A DNA stretch of 64,000 bases from NCBI GenBank assembly GCA_002007465.1, contig LNAC01000031.1, forward strand, positions 6,546,069 to 6,610,068, written 5' to 3'. The first letter of the stretch is position 1; the number at the start of each line of letters is the position of its first letter. Of the stretch, positions 33,932-46,262 are shown in pieces. The notes under the pieces were generated by a model. It searched no databases, had not been told where the DNA came from, and saw nothing but the letters and a program-made list of their open reading frames with translations. The DNA comes from Ailurus styani (taxonomy: Eukaryota; Chordata; Mammalia; Carnivora; Ailuridae). Both the position numbers and the translations under genes were made by a program.

Positions 33932-35300
33932 AGTAAGCTTTATGTAATCTTCCGATGAACTCTGAGTCTTTTAGTGGCCTGTGTTCAGGGACTGTGGTCT
34001 TCTACTTATTTGTCTCCGTCCTCTAGTGGTTTGCTTTTATTTTCCCTGCTCCCTACTCCCTTCCCCAGCTATAGTATTTTGAGTCTATTTCCTTGAAGGC
34101 CTGTTCCTGTTCACTGTCTTTTTAATTTTTTCCCCCTTGAGTGAGACAAGAAGGCTGGAGGGGGGCTGGAATGGGGAGGATTTCCTTTCCCTTAACTGGG
34201 ATAAGGTTTCAAAATTGTGCTAAGGCAAAGTCCTTTGCCTTGGAGAGTAGCCCTATTTAATGGAGATGTCTCTGAATATATTTTGTAAGGATTGCTCTTC
34301 CTCTCCCCTTGCCAGAGCCACAGGGAAATCTTTCTCCAATTCTCAGATCCTCAAGTAAGACCTGTTGGAGCTCCTGGAGAGGAAGCCCATTAAAATTCAG
34401 GGGGACCATTCAAAGACTCTGTCCCCGGGAGAAAGTCCCCTGGGAGTTTCCCTCATGTTAGTCCACACTTCTCTTCCAGCAATTGTCAAAGTTACCATTT
34501 ATTGTTGCTATTGGTTTGTGGCTCCGGGCAACTTCTGCTCTTGTGAAGCCAGTCTGGGCTGCCGTATCTTTCGGATGGGCCTCCCTCTAGGGTTTGGGGT
34601 GGCATTTTGTCTTGCAACCTTTGTTACCTGATAGATCCAAGAAAAGTTTTCCAATTTCAGTTTGTCCAGCTTTTTCTTCTTGTAATGATGGAAGTGACAA
34701 CTTCTAAAACTCCTTACCTCTTGAGGCTGAAACCACGTGTCAACTCTGTGTTCTTGATAGAAATTGAGTTGGTGATAGTATATTTTGTATGGAGCAATTA
34801 ACTAATATTTTATTTGAGATTTTTAAATCTATGTCCATGAGTGAGATTGGCTTGTAATTTTCCTTTCTCTTACTGTCTTTGTTTGCTTATAGTATCAAGG
34901 TTTTATAAAATCACATAAATTGGATTGTCCCCTCTGGGCTGCTTTTTCTCTTCTCTGGAATTGTTTGTGTAAGATTGGAATTAGTCCCTGAAAAATTGTG
35001 TAGAAATTTTCTGTAAGTTTTGTCTGGGTCTGTTGTTTTCTTTGTGGGAAAAATTTAAAATCTACATCAATGTCCTTTATGGTTATGGGACCACTTGACT
35101 TGTTAATCCTTTTTGGGTATGTTTAGTTAAGTTACTGTTTTCTGAAAATTTGTTTGTGTAGTCTAAGTCATTAAATTTAGACATAAATTTAATTAGACAT
35201 TAGACATTTGGGCATAGAATTGTTCATTACATTTTCCTATTGATGTATCTACTGTTTTCTCTTCTGGTGTCTTTCCCCTGTAGGAGGATCCTCATTGGGC

Positions 35301-38300
35301 TGGAGGTAATTTTCTTTAGGAAACTTGTCTGTTAATTCAATATGTGATTAGGTCAGCTGAGTTTTAGAAAAATGAGTAAAAATGAGTTTTTACTTCCTGC
35401 CACTCTCTGATCAGGGTCATCTGTTACCAAGTCTAAGAGTTGTATCCGCCTCCAAATGTTTTCTGTCATTCTGTGGGATATGTTGGGCCTTAGCCTAGAC
35501 TATGTGTGGGCCTATAGATTGAAAATGTCTTTAATAATTGGATCTTTTTGATATCTTAACATTTGATGAAGATCTCTGCAACCAATTTGGCTAGATTCTG
35601 CATGAGGCAGTCCAATTCAGAGGCTGCATTTAGACACAGCCTGTGAATCCAAAGTAACATGAGCAAAGTTCTAGTCACGCCATAGTTTGTGGCTGCCAAA
35701 ATGTGGACACGGAAGCAGTTATTTTAAAACTTGATAAGCAACACAGCATTTTGGAGGACTGTGGAATAAAATGAATACTTCTAGTTGCCCAACTGGAAAA
35801 GCATTTGCATGATTATTTACATCCTTATCATTGAATGCCCTTTATCTGATCATAGGATGTATGTTTTGGCTAAGAGTTCTCTTTAAAAGCATAATTTATA
35901 TTTTAAGTAAGGTAATTTCTTCAAATAAGATTTATGTTCTAGGGATTTTTCTATGTTTAGTATTTTATTCTGGTGAGATTTAGTAATCTTTTTGTTAAAA
36001 AATGAGGATATTTTAATTTTTATCCCCTTTAAAATATAATGTATACACAAATACAGACTATCTATCTATCTATCTATATTTAGATACCTAGATGCCCTAA
36101 TATAATATTCTTATATTATATTTTTGAGGGGGGTATAATTTATACACAAGTTAAATTGGGAAGTTGGAAACTTCTTCAGTGTTCATGTAATGTTTAATTT
36201 AAATTATTTCCAACCACAGCCTAAGTCTCATGCTGCTATGGACAATCTGTGTTTCTTGGTATATGTTCCAACATTTTATTTAACAAAATAGAAATAGAAG
36301 AACAAATATAAAGGCACCAAATGTGAAGTATAGCTAGAAGGCTTTGACAGACATAACAGCAAAGCTACTTCATCTTTACAGCATTTGATTCAGCGACATT
36401 GTAACTCTGAAGATTTCATCTTTGAGCATTTAATTCTGTAATTTAAAGAACAACTCAATGCGACATAAAAAGGAGAAATGTCCAGTTCAATCCGTATGCA
36501 CACAAATCGAAAAGTATGAAGTGACATCCACTCTAGCAAATTCAGTCTTGGTCTGATTCTGATTATCTCAGAAGAACCTCTTCTTGATGCTCCAACCAAC
36601 TTCCTCATTTTCTCGAATTCAAGAATATTAAGTTAGCCTGGAAAAATAATTATTAACGATTAAAAAATATATGCTACGTTGATAAAATATGGTATCTTGA
36701 GATCTTTAAGACCCACATTTATAAGCACAGCAAACCACATGGAAAGTTAAAAGTGCCCTCAAATTAGTGGATAAAACAGAAACCTTAAACATTAGAAAAT
36801 AAAAAGAAACTGTCAGATAATAAAAGAACTTGACCAAGCCAAATAATTTATTTTATACTCTCTTTACGTAGCTTCCTCAGAAAACGAAAGATAAATGTTA
36901 ATGGTTTATGGGAAGGTGCAATCTCAGGAAGCAAGAGTGAAAGCAAGAAAGCAAGCAAGTCCAGTGTGGTGCACTGTGGAACTGCAACAAAGGAGATGTA
37001 GAGTTGTTAGTTCATGCAGAATGTCTCCAGAGAGGCTGGAGGTAAGAGCCGACTGCAGAGATATGGTCATTCATCTGACAGCTCTTTCCTACCTCCTGTT
37101 ATCTTATTGGTCTAAATCAAGGGAATTAACTCCTATGAACTTTAAGGACTGCTGGGAAGGCTAGGGTTCCTCCTTGTCCATTGGTGATATGTATGGAGCG
37201 TCTGTTGGCTTTTTCTACCACAGGAAGCCCTATATCTTTGCGAAGGTAGCTCGCGGCAGAAAGCAAGAGAAGTAGCAGAGGCCAGGGTTGGAGGATGGTG
37301 GCTGAAGAGAGAAGGCAGGATTTGGAATGGTGCTTAAGTTGGTTTTGTTATTAGCACACCTGTGAAAAGAGTATGTGTGTTTGTGTAAGTGACAAATGTA
37401 AGGCTATACAGGGGTATATCTGGTGGCTTATACGTAAATGTAGAAGCGGAGGGCAGATTGTTACCGTAGAAGAGCTTGTTACAGAGCCTAAAGGAAGAAC
37501 CCAGATCATGTCAAAGTTAAGAAGCCTTTAGATGCTTCATTGGGAGCAAAGGGGATTTCAGTATAAGGCCAAAGTTTCTGGATGACATTGTGTTGGCATA
37601 AACCTAGAAGGAGTGTAGCTGGCAGGTGGTAATACCAAGGTAAGGTCTTTGAGCAAAGGTGGCCAGGAGGCTGACCTGTGGCAGTAGCCTGAGAGTAACC
37701 AAAGGAGAATGGAAACAAGTATGGGGGCCATCCCCACCCCTCTCCCCATGGGCTTAGTGACAGCTGAATAGGCATATTCCCACATAGTCTTGTTTTCCAC
37801 TCATTTCTGATGATTGGTTCCTTAACTAGGCATATATTCTTCTTCACCTTATCTGTAGAAATTTCAATCTTCTCAGCCTTAAAGAAATGGAATGATCTAT
37901 CAGCAGGCCCATAGATCAACAAAAACAAAGTCTCCATCAAGACCCACACACAGAGATGCCAGAGTACAGGAAAACCAGAAAGAACACATGATCAGTGTGG
38001 TATGATTTAGAAAGGCCAACTGACCGAATCAAGAGATTCTCATTTTTCGTTTACCTCATTTCTATTTGATGTCAGGAATGTTATTTGGAATTACTGTTGT
38101 AAATGGAAGGACTCTTTGTATTCAGCACATTATTCATTTCAGCATGATTTTGGGAAATTTCTCACATTTTACATCTGGTTGTCTGCTTTCCACTTTAAGA
38201 GGATATGACCAACCAGGTGGATGGTGAGACTAAGTTTAGTCATGGTATGAGCAAAGTAGTCTTCTTACGTTTCATTTTTGAATGATCTCTTCAGGGGTTC

Positions 38301-39060
38301 TGTCGTATTTAGCATGTGTTAGATGATTTCTAGACCAACCATCGTTATCATGTAAAAATACTTCCTAATTGTTCATCTATAACATGTTGAGAATCTACTT
38401 CATTCTACTCAATTATAGTGCTGTTTATGGAAGATAAATTAGAATATAGTTTTGTTCTTGTGCTCACTGGTAAATTGAATGCAGTCTATCAAGTAATTAA
38501 AAAAATGTAAATGAGATCTGTTTAATAAGACTCAAAGTTAAAATGTTTTGGTGTAAATTTTTAGGGGTATTTATTTTTATTGTTGCAAAAATACTTTCTG
38601 AAGTCAAGAAAAAGATTTCTGTGGTTGAATATGGAGACCTTATCATCAATTGTCTCCATAACTGTGAGATGGAGAATTTAGAAGCAACCTTGGGTCATAT
38701 GAATGAAGCGCCATTTTCCAGAGGAAACATTTCAAACATCCTGATATTACCAAATTACTGACATTTCCATTTTGGACTTCAGAGAATCCTTTTGGATTAT
38801 GAAGGCACTTATTCGCGGAAATAACAGGAGTTTATAGGAGGCGTGGTGAAACTGAAAAGTGCTCCCCAGTCCCTTTGCTCACTCAAACCTGTTCTGAGTA
38901 GATTTTCCCTTTCTTTGGGATGAAATATGGGTCAAGTCCATGACTTTCCCATTTCCTCCCAGAAAATAAAAAGCTTTTTAGCCCTGTGAGTAATAAAATC
39001 AATTCTCTTTTCAAGTTCCATCTAACAGCAAAACTTTATACTTTATATCAAATGAAGTCT
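35301..39060. other. Mostly unique AT-rich sequence
   Basis: A (TATC)n microsatellite lies at 36059-36077. An open frame on the minus strand at 37506-37949 (147 codons) has no recognisable domain. No SINE occurs in this stretch. Confidence 0.4.
36059..36077. repeat. (TATC)n microsatellite
   Basis: About 4.5 TATC units. Confidence 0.85.
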
Positions 39061-42000
39061 TCTCTCCTCCCCCAGCTTGGACCTGTTCTGGTTGAGGGTC
39101 CACAGGGGCAGGCAGGTATAAAGAACTGCTCTTTTATCTTCTCTTTCTTCTCTCTGTACTTACCCCATTTGATTGCCTTGTTCCTCCATGTTTCTGAGGG
39201 GGATGGAAGAGAGGGAATATTCAGGAAATCCCTTGGTCTGATAATGGGGTTCTCTGGTCTTAGTGGTTGTTTAAAGCTGATTTTTTTTCTCGAAGGGGCG
39301 CTTTTATGGGTCTCTTTGAAATCCATCCCATTGGCCATACCTGACTAAACTTCCTGTGACATAGGAAATGAGTCTTCTGTCTTCCGGCTGGTTATTTTTA
39401 ATTTTTCCCTTAGCCTCAGGTCATCATCTTCATCGCTGGGAGAGTAAGATCACCTTTTCAAACAGTTCTTTTGGCAATACTTAATATGGTTTAGCCTGTT
39501 CTCTCATCACGGCCAACATCTGATTTGTGCAAAATGCTTACACATTCTTGCCTCTACTCCTATGTTTGTTATCCTAATTTCCTTTCAATAAAGCTTGCTT
39601 TCTTGGCTGCCATCAGCCACTTCAACCAATTTCTCCCTTGTAGGTTTTTTTTCCCCCCTGAGTGATTCAATGATGAGTTATTGGGTCCCTAGACTCCAGG
39701 AGAGAATGGCAATCTCCCCCCACCTGAGTTGAGGTGAGAGTAAATCAACTCTCCTTCCCCTACTAAGGTAGTGGGAAGGAAATGCCAGAGCATCCAACAC
39801 CTTTCTTCAAAGAAATTTTCTTTAATGGCCTCTTAAATCTCAAACTTTTTCTACCTTCAGTGGGTGGGCTAAGGGTCACAAAATTGGCTTTAGCCAATGA
39901 CCTCGTTTTTTGCATTTCAAAATGCATATTGCTTACATACATATGTAATTCAGCACTTCACTCTGGAAACTGGGACTGTGATCAATGTTGTTTGATCCAT
40001 ACCAGAAACTACAATAGAAAGGCTCCAATTTAAACATCCTAGTACATCAAGTAGACCCAAGCTAAGAAATTTATAGTCCTATTCATATTTTCTGCTTGTC
40101 ACGTGAGGATTTAGTAAAAATTGTGTTAAAAAATATTTAAACACATTAACAGAAACCAAGTAGGGTGCCCTAAGACTGTATTTGTGTGTCTTAATTTGTC
40201 AATAATTCAGGTTATATATTTTAAAATAATACCCAATAATAAAGAATGGCTAAATAAAAAACTAATTTTTAAAATCAGTTACATTTATTTTTGCATTAGC
40301 AAATATTTCTAGAACTCCAGCATGGACCAGACACAATGCAAGGTATAGAAGCAAATAGGAGTGAGAGGGCTTATCACTGTGGACTGGGGCTAGGCAGGGA
40401 TGCAGAGGTAGGAAGAGGGAAGCCTGTGAGTATTTAGAGAGAGAAAGGCTGTAGAGTTCAATACGACTCTGGAAAGCAGAAGAAAGATTTGGCTTAGAGT
40501 TATACAACCTGAGTAACCAAATGATGATCTTTGAGAGGAAAAGCTAAAAGCAACACAATAAAATGTTTCCTTGCCTTTTCTTAGCATGACCTACATAGGC
40601 GGGACCTAAGTAGAAAGCAGGTTGGAACTGATAGTGTGTTTTCCTTGGAAATAACTAAGGGTAGATTCTTAAGCCACTCGCAGCATAAAAATGACTCCAT
40701 ATAACTTTTTCTATGTAATTTTTAGAATAAGAAAACTCACTTGAGTTCTAATTTAGAATTCCAAAAACTCTCTCCCTTGGCCCTGGCTGCAAAAGTGGGA
40801 CTGGTTATTGCTCATGGGAAGCTCACATTCCTGAGGAGTTGGGTCGATTCGATATACCTTGGGACGGGTAACTAGTTATACCTCAACATTTGTATGAGAG
40901 AAGGTGTCTTTCTGGGGGAGTCTGCCCTCAGTTTTTAGTTGAGGGAAATGTAGCCACCACTTGGAGAGAGAACAGCCAAGGCTGTGGAAATGTGGCGGCT
41001 GGTGTACATGCTGTACTTGGGTATTGTCTACACTAGAAGTTTATTGTTTTTTTGTCTCCCTAAAGCCTCAGAGAATTTTTGAAATGGGTGTTCCCCCCTC
41101 CCAATGAACATATACAGATTTTGTGTAGAGTTTCAGAGGGCTTCTGGACCTCCTGAAGCCCAGCTATGGACCTCCTTTTTCATACTACAAAAACAAAGCA
41201 TTCAGTATGTTCTCATGAAGGAAATCTTATATAGCTATGTCCAAGGGAAAAGTATACTAGAATTGCAAAGGGTAAGATCTTAAGTATATGTTTATGTACA
41301 TATATATACACACACACACACATATATGTATATATATGACCAACAGATAAAGCATGGAAAAATTATATTGGCTTCCAGAAAAAAGGATCGAGAGAAAAGA
41401 TAGATCCATAAAAGGTCAGTGTATCCATTTAAAAAAGATTCTGTAGAGAAAAATTAATCTACTGATAAATGAGAGATATGCAATGAATGGAATAACTGCT
41501 TTAAAAAATTGTGTCTCTAACAAGAAAAACAAAGAACCAGAATTTAATCACCTAGGAAGTACAGGAGACCTTACAAGAATAACTATTTCCCATGGGTGAA
41601 TGAGGAAATAATTTTAAAAAACTGTAATAAGGCCAAATCAATAGGTCTGAATAATGGATTATTAAGGAAATGGCCATTATTCTTACAGAACCACAAACGA
41701 TTATTTTTGAAAATGAATTTTTGGGGTCAGATGAAAGAGATGTATGCAAATAATTATATTTTTTGTTGATAAATATGTGCATACCAAAAAATAGTCCATA
41801 CTATTTTTATGTTCTCCAAGGGCCTACTTTTTCATTTATTAGTGCTTCCTCCTAAGAAACCCTTTGAGATATAATTGTCATTGATACTGAAAATAGCTAA
41901 ATCCTGGCAGTATGTTACTGTATACATTCTTACTTTATATTGTGTAGCTCTAATGAATATGGAATGTGTTAGGTGGCATTGGAAAGAGGCTCTTGAGGGG

Positions 42001-42142
42001 GTCAGTGTCTAGCTATGGATTTAAAGACCTCACACATACTCAGAAGCAACATTAAAATGTGATCACCTTGGATGAGAAACATAAACAAATTATACCTAGC
42101 ATCTCTCAAAGATAATTTCACTTTATCAAAATACAGATATTT
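39061..42142. other. Mostly unique; possible unclassified LTR at 39.06-39.62 kb
   Basis: AATAAAGCTTGCTTTCTTGG near 39586-39605 resembles an LTR R/U5 polyadenylation context, but I find no matching TG...CA ends or family. An ancient hAT-like scrap (GGGCTTCTGGACCTCCTGAA) lies near 41138. A reverse L2-like scrap lies near 40290-40350. No exon is recognised. Confidence 0.3.
41296..41338. repeat. TA/CA compound microsatellite
   Basis: Alternating purine-pyrimidine units TATATA, (CA)8 and TATATG, a classical unstable dinucleotide tract. Confidence 0.9.
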
Positions 42143-42322
42143 AGGGTCGCCTGGGTGGTTCAGTCAGTTAAGCCTCTGCCTTCTGCTCAGGTCATGATCC
42201 CAAGGTCCTGGGATGGAGTCCTACATCAGGCTCCTTGCTCACCCGGGAACCTGCTTCTCCCTCTGTCCCTCCCTCTGCTCGTGCTTTCTCTCTCAGATAA
42301 ATAAATAAAATATTAAAAAAAG
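42143..42322 (+). mobile_element. CAN-SINE, plus strand
   Basis: GGGTCGCCTGGGTGGTTCAG head, TCAGGTCATGATCCCAAGGT, CT-rich body, CAGATAAATAAATAAA and short A tail. Target duplication AAATACAGATATTT (from 42129) and AAATACAGGTATTT (42323-42336) with one change. Confidence 0.95.
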
Positions 42323-42336
42323 AAATACAGGTATTT

Positions 42337-43544
42337 GTTAAAAGTTAAGTGTAACATTGAAATCTTGGAGTAATTCTGGAAGAAAACATTTGACAGCCAC
42401 TTCTACTCTAAGTTATTCATCCCATTGGTGTGGATGGTTTCAGGATCTGGACGTTTTAGGGAAATATTTCCACACTAAACACTCTACATTAAACATGTTT
42501 CCACACTAAACAGTCACCTGGGGGGGAAGTGGTAGTAGTTTTTATTAAGGAAGATACTTAGGTGTAGTAGACGGTGCAGTCCATGGGGAAGAAATATTGC
42601 AGAGAAGACAAGGACGGGGCTGATACTAAATGGGGATAAACCTGGTAGTAAATCTGATGTCGATTAATATTTTGCCTATGAAGTGGACAAAATGAACAAA
42701 TGTGTTTCTAGTCTGATGTGAACTAAAAGATCTAGTCATACTTCTGAAAATTCCTAAGTACCAGAATTTGGTGTTTAAAGCAACATATCTTAGGATTTGT
42801 CAAACAAGATGAGATAGAGTATGAATATTTATCTCTAGTGCCAACTGTCCAAATTGAAACTAGAAACATCTGTCAAATGATTTTCATTCTACTTTTTAAT
42901 GCTATTTTTTTTCTCTTTTAGTTTTTTCCAAACACAGTGTGACAGAATGTCAATAAGAAAATCCTTGATATAACACCAGGAACCCTAGACTCCTTGAAGT
43001 GGCTCTAGGTCTTGGAATAAACTATTTTTAGATTCAGATACTATGATTGGGGAGTTCCAGAGAGTAATCTTTCTCTTAACATCCTCAACTATCTTCATAA
43101 ATTTTTATGGTTGTGACATTTATCAAGTTGACCTTGAAATAAATATATTTACTAAACAAATTATTACACCTGACAGTACTTGGTAAATTAAAGTATTTTA
43201 TTTAATCTTAAGCACAGCCATCAAAAGGAAATGATGACTCTCAACACCTTGAAAAAAGATGTTTGATAATCAATTTATATTTAATATAAAATGCTTACCA
43301 CTCCAGATAACAATTGAACACACTATTTTTTAAAATCGTGACATGTTAAGTAAACTTTTGTTGAATTTAAAAACATGCAATGGTGTGATTGGACTGTTCC
43401 AAGTTTTTCTTGAGCTGGAGAAATCCTTACCCAAGTATCACTGAAATTAATCTAAATGATATTGAAAGAACCACTCAGTTTAAGTTGTCAAACATAAAAA
43501 GTGAAAAAAATCTAGTATATCTTAATTGGCTAATAGAGTTTTTT
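42337..43544. other. Unique AT-rich sequence, no feature recognised
   Basis: No repeat or exon is recognised. Confidence 0.4.
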
Positions 43545-43571
43545 TGTTGTTGTTGTTTTTGTTCTGTTTTG

Positions 43572-43748
43572 TTTTTTTTTTTTTTTTGACACAGAGAGAT
43601 CACAAGTAGGCAGAGAGACAGGCAGAGAGAAGGGGAAGCAGGTTCCCCGCTGAGCAGGGAGCCTGATATGGGACTCAATCCCACAACCCTGAGATCATGA
43701 CCCGAGCTGAAGGCAGAGGCTCAACCCACTGAGCCACCCAGGCACCCC
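43572..43748 (-). mobile_element. CAN-SINE, minus strand
   Basis: T16 runs directly into GACACAGAGAGATCACAAGT, missing the usual AAAGATTTTATTTATTTATT block. Then GGCAGAGAGACAGGCAGAGA, CATGACCCGAGCTGAAGG and head GAGCCACCCAGGCACCCC. TGTTGTTGT-rich flanks on both sides look like an imperfect target duplication. Confidence 0.95.
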
Positions 43749-43769
43749 TGTTGTTGTCGTTTTGTTTTG

Positions 43770-45711
43770 TTTTTAACTTTTGCTTTGGGGAAGTAGAGAA
43801 TCAGAACAAACCTGCACAAAATTCCAGAAAAAGCAAAATGCAAAATGTAGTTATTCGAGAGAGCATGAGAACTGGATTTCTCACTGCATGGTGGCTGTCT
43901 CCTCTCTTTTCCCTCTTGTGTTCCCAGCCAGTGATTGTCCTAATGGAGGCTTAAGAACATGGTAGTTGTGGAGTCTTGAAGTTGTACAAAGAGTCAAAAT
44001 ATTAATAGGAGATAGTGAAAGTCAGTGTTGGACCCACTGATGTGAAGCGGCAACTGGAGCTTCAGTTTCCTTGTTGCTGATTCTGATCCTTCAGGAATGA
44101 ATAGGGCGACTTTTAAACCCTCTTGCAGTTAAGCATCTACATAGTTTCCTGCATATATGAATCAAATCTATTCTGAATGCCCGTCAAAGCAAAGAATGTT
44201 CTTTCCTTTATAACCATGAGTATGGGTTTTTTTTTCTTTTTTGAAGAGAAGAGAAAGATTACTGAGAATGGTTATTAAAAAATGAAAATTATTTTCATGG
44301 AGCTATTTTTGTACCTTAGGAGTAACAGGAGGTGGTTAATTCTGAACATTTATCTGAAACTTTACACCAGCTTTGCCCTGGGCAAGTTTGCAAATCTTCT
44401 TTCCTGCCACTGGGTCCGGCTGAGGAACTTCCCTTTGCAGAATCCTATCTGCAGTAACTGGTCCTTGGGGTCACCCTGGCAACCGCACAGTCCCCTCATT
44501 CCAAGCCACACTCGTGTTTTGCCAGTGAGAGGGACAAAATGGAGGATCTCAATCTGATGCTGAGAAGGAAGAAAGAAAATGGGAGAAAAATTTGAAATCT
44601 ATTGAGCTGCTTGTACCCCCCTCCAAAAGGTCTTCTGTTAGAACACGGGTGATCTGATCAGAAATGGAATAGTTGTTCACTGTTCCAGAAGTAGAATAAT
44701 AGAATGTCGTGTTGTAGTGGTTTTGTGGTGAGAGGTAAAACTGACAAAGGTGGGTGTGAAATGTTCAGAGTAAACTATATATCCAGCTTAGGAATCCTAA
44801 CTATCCTTGTTTATTCTGGTTAAGAAACCGTTGTTCAGGAGTAGCACGACTGATTTAACCCAGGAAAGTATTGTGAAAAATGCCTTAAAAAAGACTTCTC
44901 GATTTTGTATGCCCCTGCCATGATATTTGTCCTCTTGCCTGATATGTGTCTCTGTTTTCTTTCTCTTTTTCACTTGGTAAGTGAAGTGACAATTACCTGA
45001 AGGACAGCATTTTGAAGTTGAAGGGAAAAATCTTAAAACATATACAAAAATAAAATAATTTCCTTTTTCTTGATGATAATAGGGACAAAGAAGACATACA
45101 TTTCAGTGCTGAGAGAGCATAGTTCTACCCTCCACTTTCAAGTTTTGCCTTGTTAATACAAAATACCACCCCTTGGAGGACCTATTCCTAATTCAGAGTT
45201 CCATTAATCACTGAGCACGAGCCGTTCTTTCAGTCTAAGGATGAAAGACAGTTGGTATTCCTGATTTTACACAGAGAAGGACATCTTTTGTAGACTCTAA
45301 AAGATCCCTTGCATCCAAAAGGAAAAAAGAAAAAAAAAAAGAAAAAAAAAAAGAAAAGAAAAATTCTGGGAGTCTGCGAGCCTCGTCAAACAGCAGTCTA
45401 AAAATTTATGTCCACATTAGAGGTTAAGGCATACACCATCAGAATTAGAGCTGTTGGTCAAATGTTTATTTGCACAGAGAACGACCTAAAATACTTGGAT
45501 ATGCCCAGATGTAGGCTCTGTTCTTTGCATTACCAGAAGGGCCAGCAGTATTCTGTCAACAGGGTGTTTGAAAACACTTGGGATCAGTTGTAATGTTGAG
45601 TCATGTTTCAGCATTACTGATAGGGGCCGTAATGCTAATGATAACAAATTGAGTTTGAAAAGGTTGTATTTCAATGACTTTTGTTCTGGTTGAAATGCCA
45701 GAAAGTAGTAA
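43770..45711. other. Unique sequence, A-rich tract at 45319-45362
   Basis: No SINE, LINE or exon is recognised. The A-rich tract has A10-A11 blocks separated by single G and is not attached to a retroelement that I can see. Confidence 0.4.
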
Positions 45712-45720
45712 CCCCCCCCC

Positions 45721-45763
<43 letters not shown>

Positions 45764-45771
45764 CCCACCCC
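45712..45771 (-). repeat. Poly-C (poly-G on minus) at a gap edge
   Basis: C9, A, then 41 C, G, CCC, A and CCCC run up to the gap, and CCCCCC resumes after it. Long G homopolymers are a known artefact of two-colour sequencing chemistry, where no signal is read as G. A true poly-C cannot be excluded. Confidence 0.9.
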
Positions 45772-45774
45772 TTC

Positions 45775-45877
45775 NNNNNNNNNNNNNNNNNNNNNNNNNN
45801 NNNNNNNNNNNNNNNNNNNNNNNNNNNNNNNNNNNNNNNNNNNNNNNNNNNNNNNNNNNNNNNNNNNNNNNNNNNNN
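45775..45877. other. Assembly gap, 103 N
   Basis: Run of N bounded by C-rich sequence on both sides. Confidence 0.98.
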
Positions 45878-46227
45878 CCCCCCCGCCGCATGAAACTGAT
45901 TTAAGCTTTGCCAGTGAAGGTGGGTATGTGCGTATGTGTGCAGGGACTGGAATCCAGTTCCCACCCAGTTTGGTCACATCTTCCTGTTCTCACCTCGTCC
46001 CCTGCCTTTCGGTCTTGGCTAGTGGTGAGAAACGGTAAAAGAAAACTAGGACAAAGAAGGATTTGGAAAGCTGAGGGGAAAGGGGCAGAAGAGGAAACAG
46101 CAGGGGAGAAATGGGGAGGGAATTCAGACTGTCGATACCACCACAACCTCTTTTTTACCCACCCACCACCCCAGACAATACCAGTCAGATTGGAAGAGTC
46201 AGGGAAACGACAACACCCAACCAAACC

Positions 46228-46229
46228 AA

Positions 46230-46260
<31 letters not shown>

Positions 46261-46262
46261 AT
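46228..46262. repeat. (AAAT)n microsatellite
   Basis: About nine AAAT units, uninterrupted, so likely length-polymorphic. Confidence 0.95.

Larger units (their letters stand above)
31800..35300 (-). mobile_element. Composite old L1, minus strand
   Basis: Read right to left, 35290-34800 is L1 ORF2 near the RT N-terminal region. Next, 34790-32830 is older L1 sequence of a non-ORF2 type (CTGATAGATCCAAGAAAAG and TTGTCCAGCTTTTTCTTCTT near 34630-34680; TCTTGGATCTGTGGTCTGGT near 32975). Then 32820-31830 is later ORF2 (AGTCTGGTTCCACACTGCCT near 32085). The middle piece interrupts ORF2 in the same orientation, implying nested insertion or rearrangement. Subfamilies not resolved. All parts are non-coding now. 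Confidence 0.75.

Noticed and set aside
37506..37949. Retroviral-like protein fragment on the minus strand
   Set aside because: No gag, pol or env motif is visible in the 147-codon frame.
45486..45977. Glycine- or proline-rich open frames up to 163 codons
   Set aside because: They consist of poly-C/poly-G and N; no evidence of coding.
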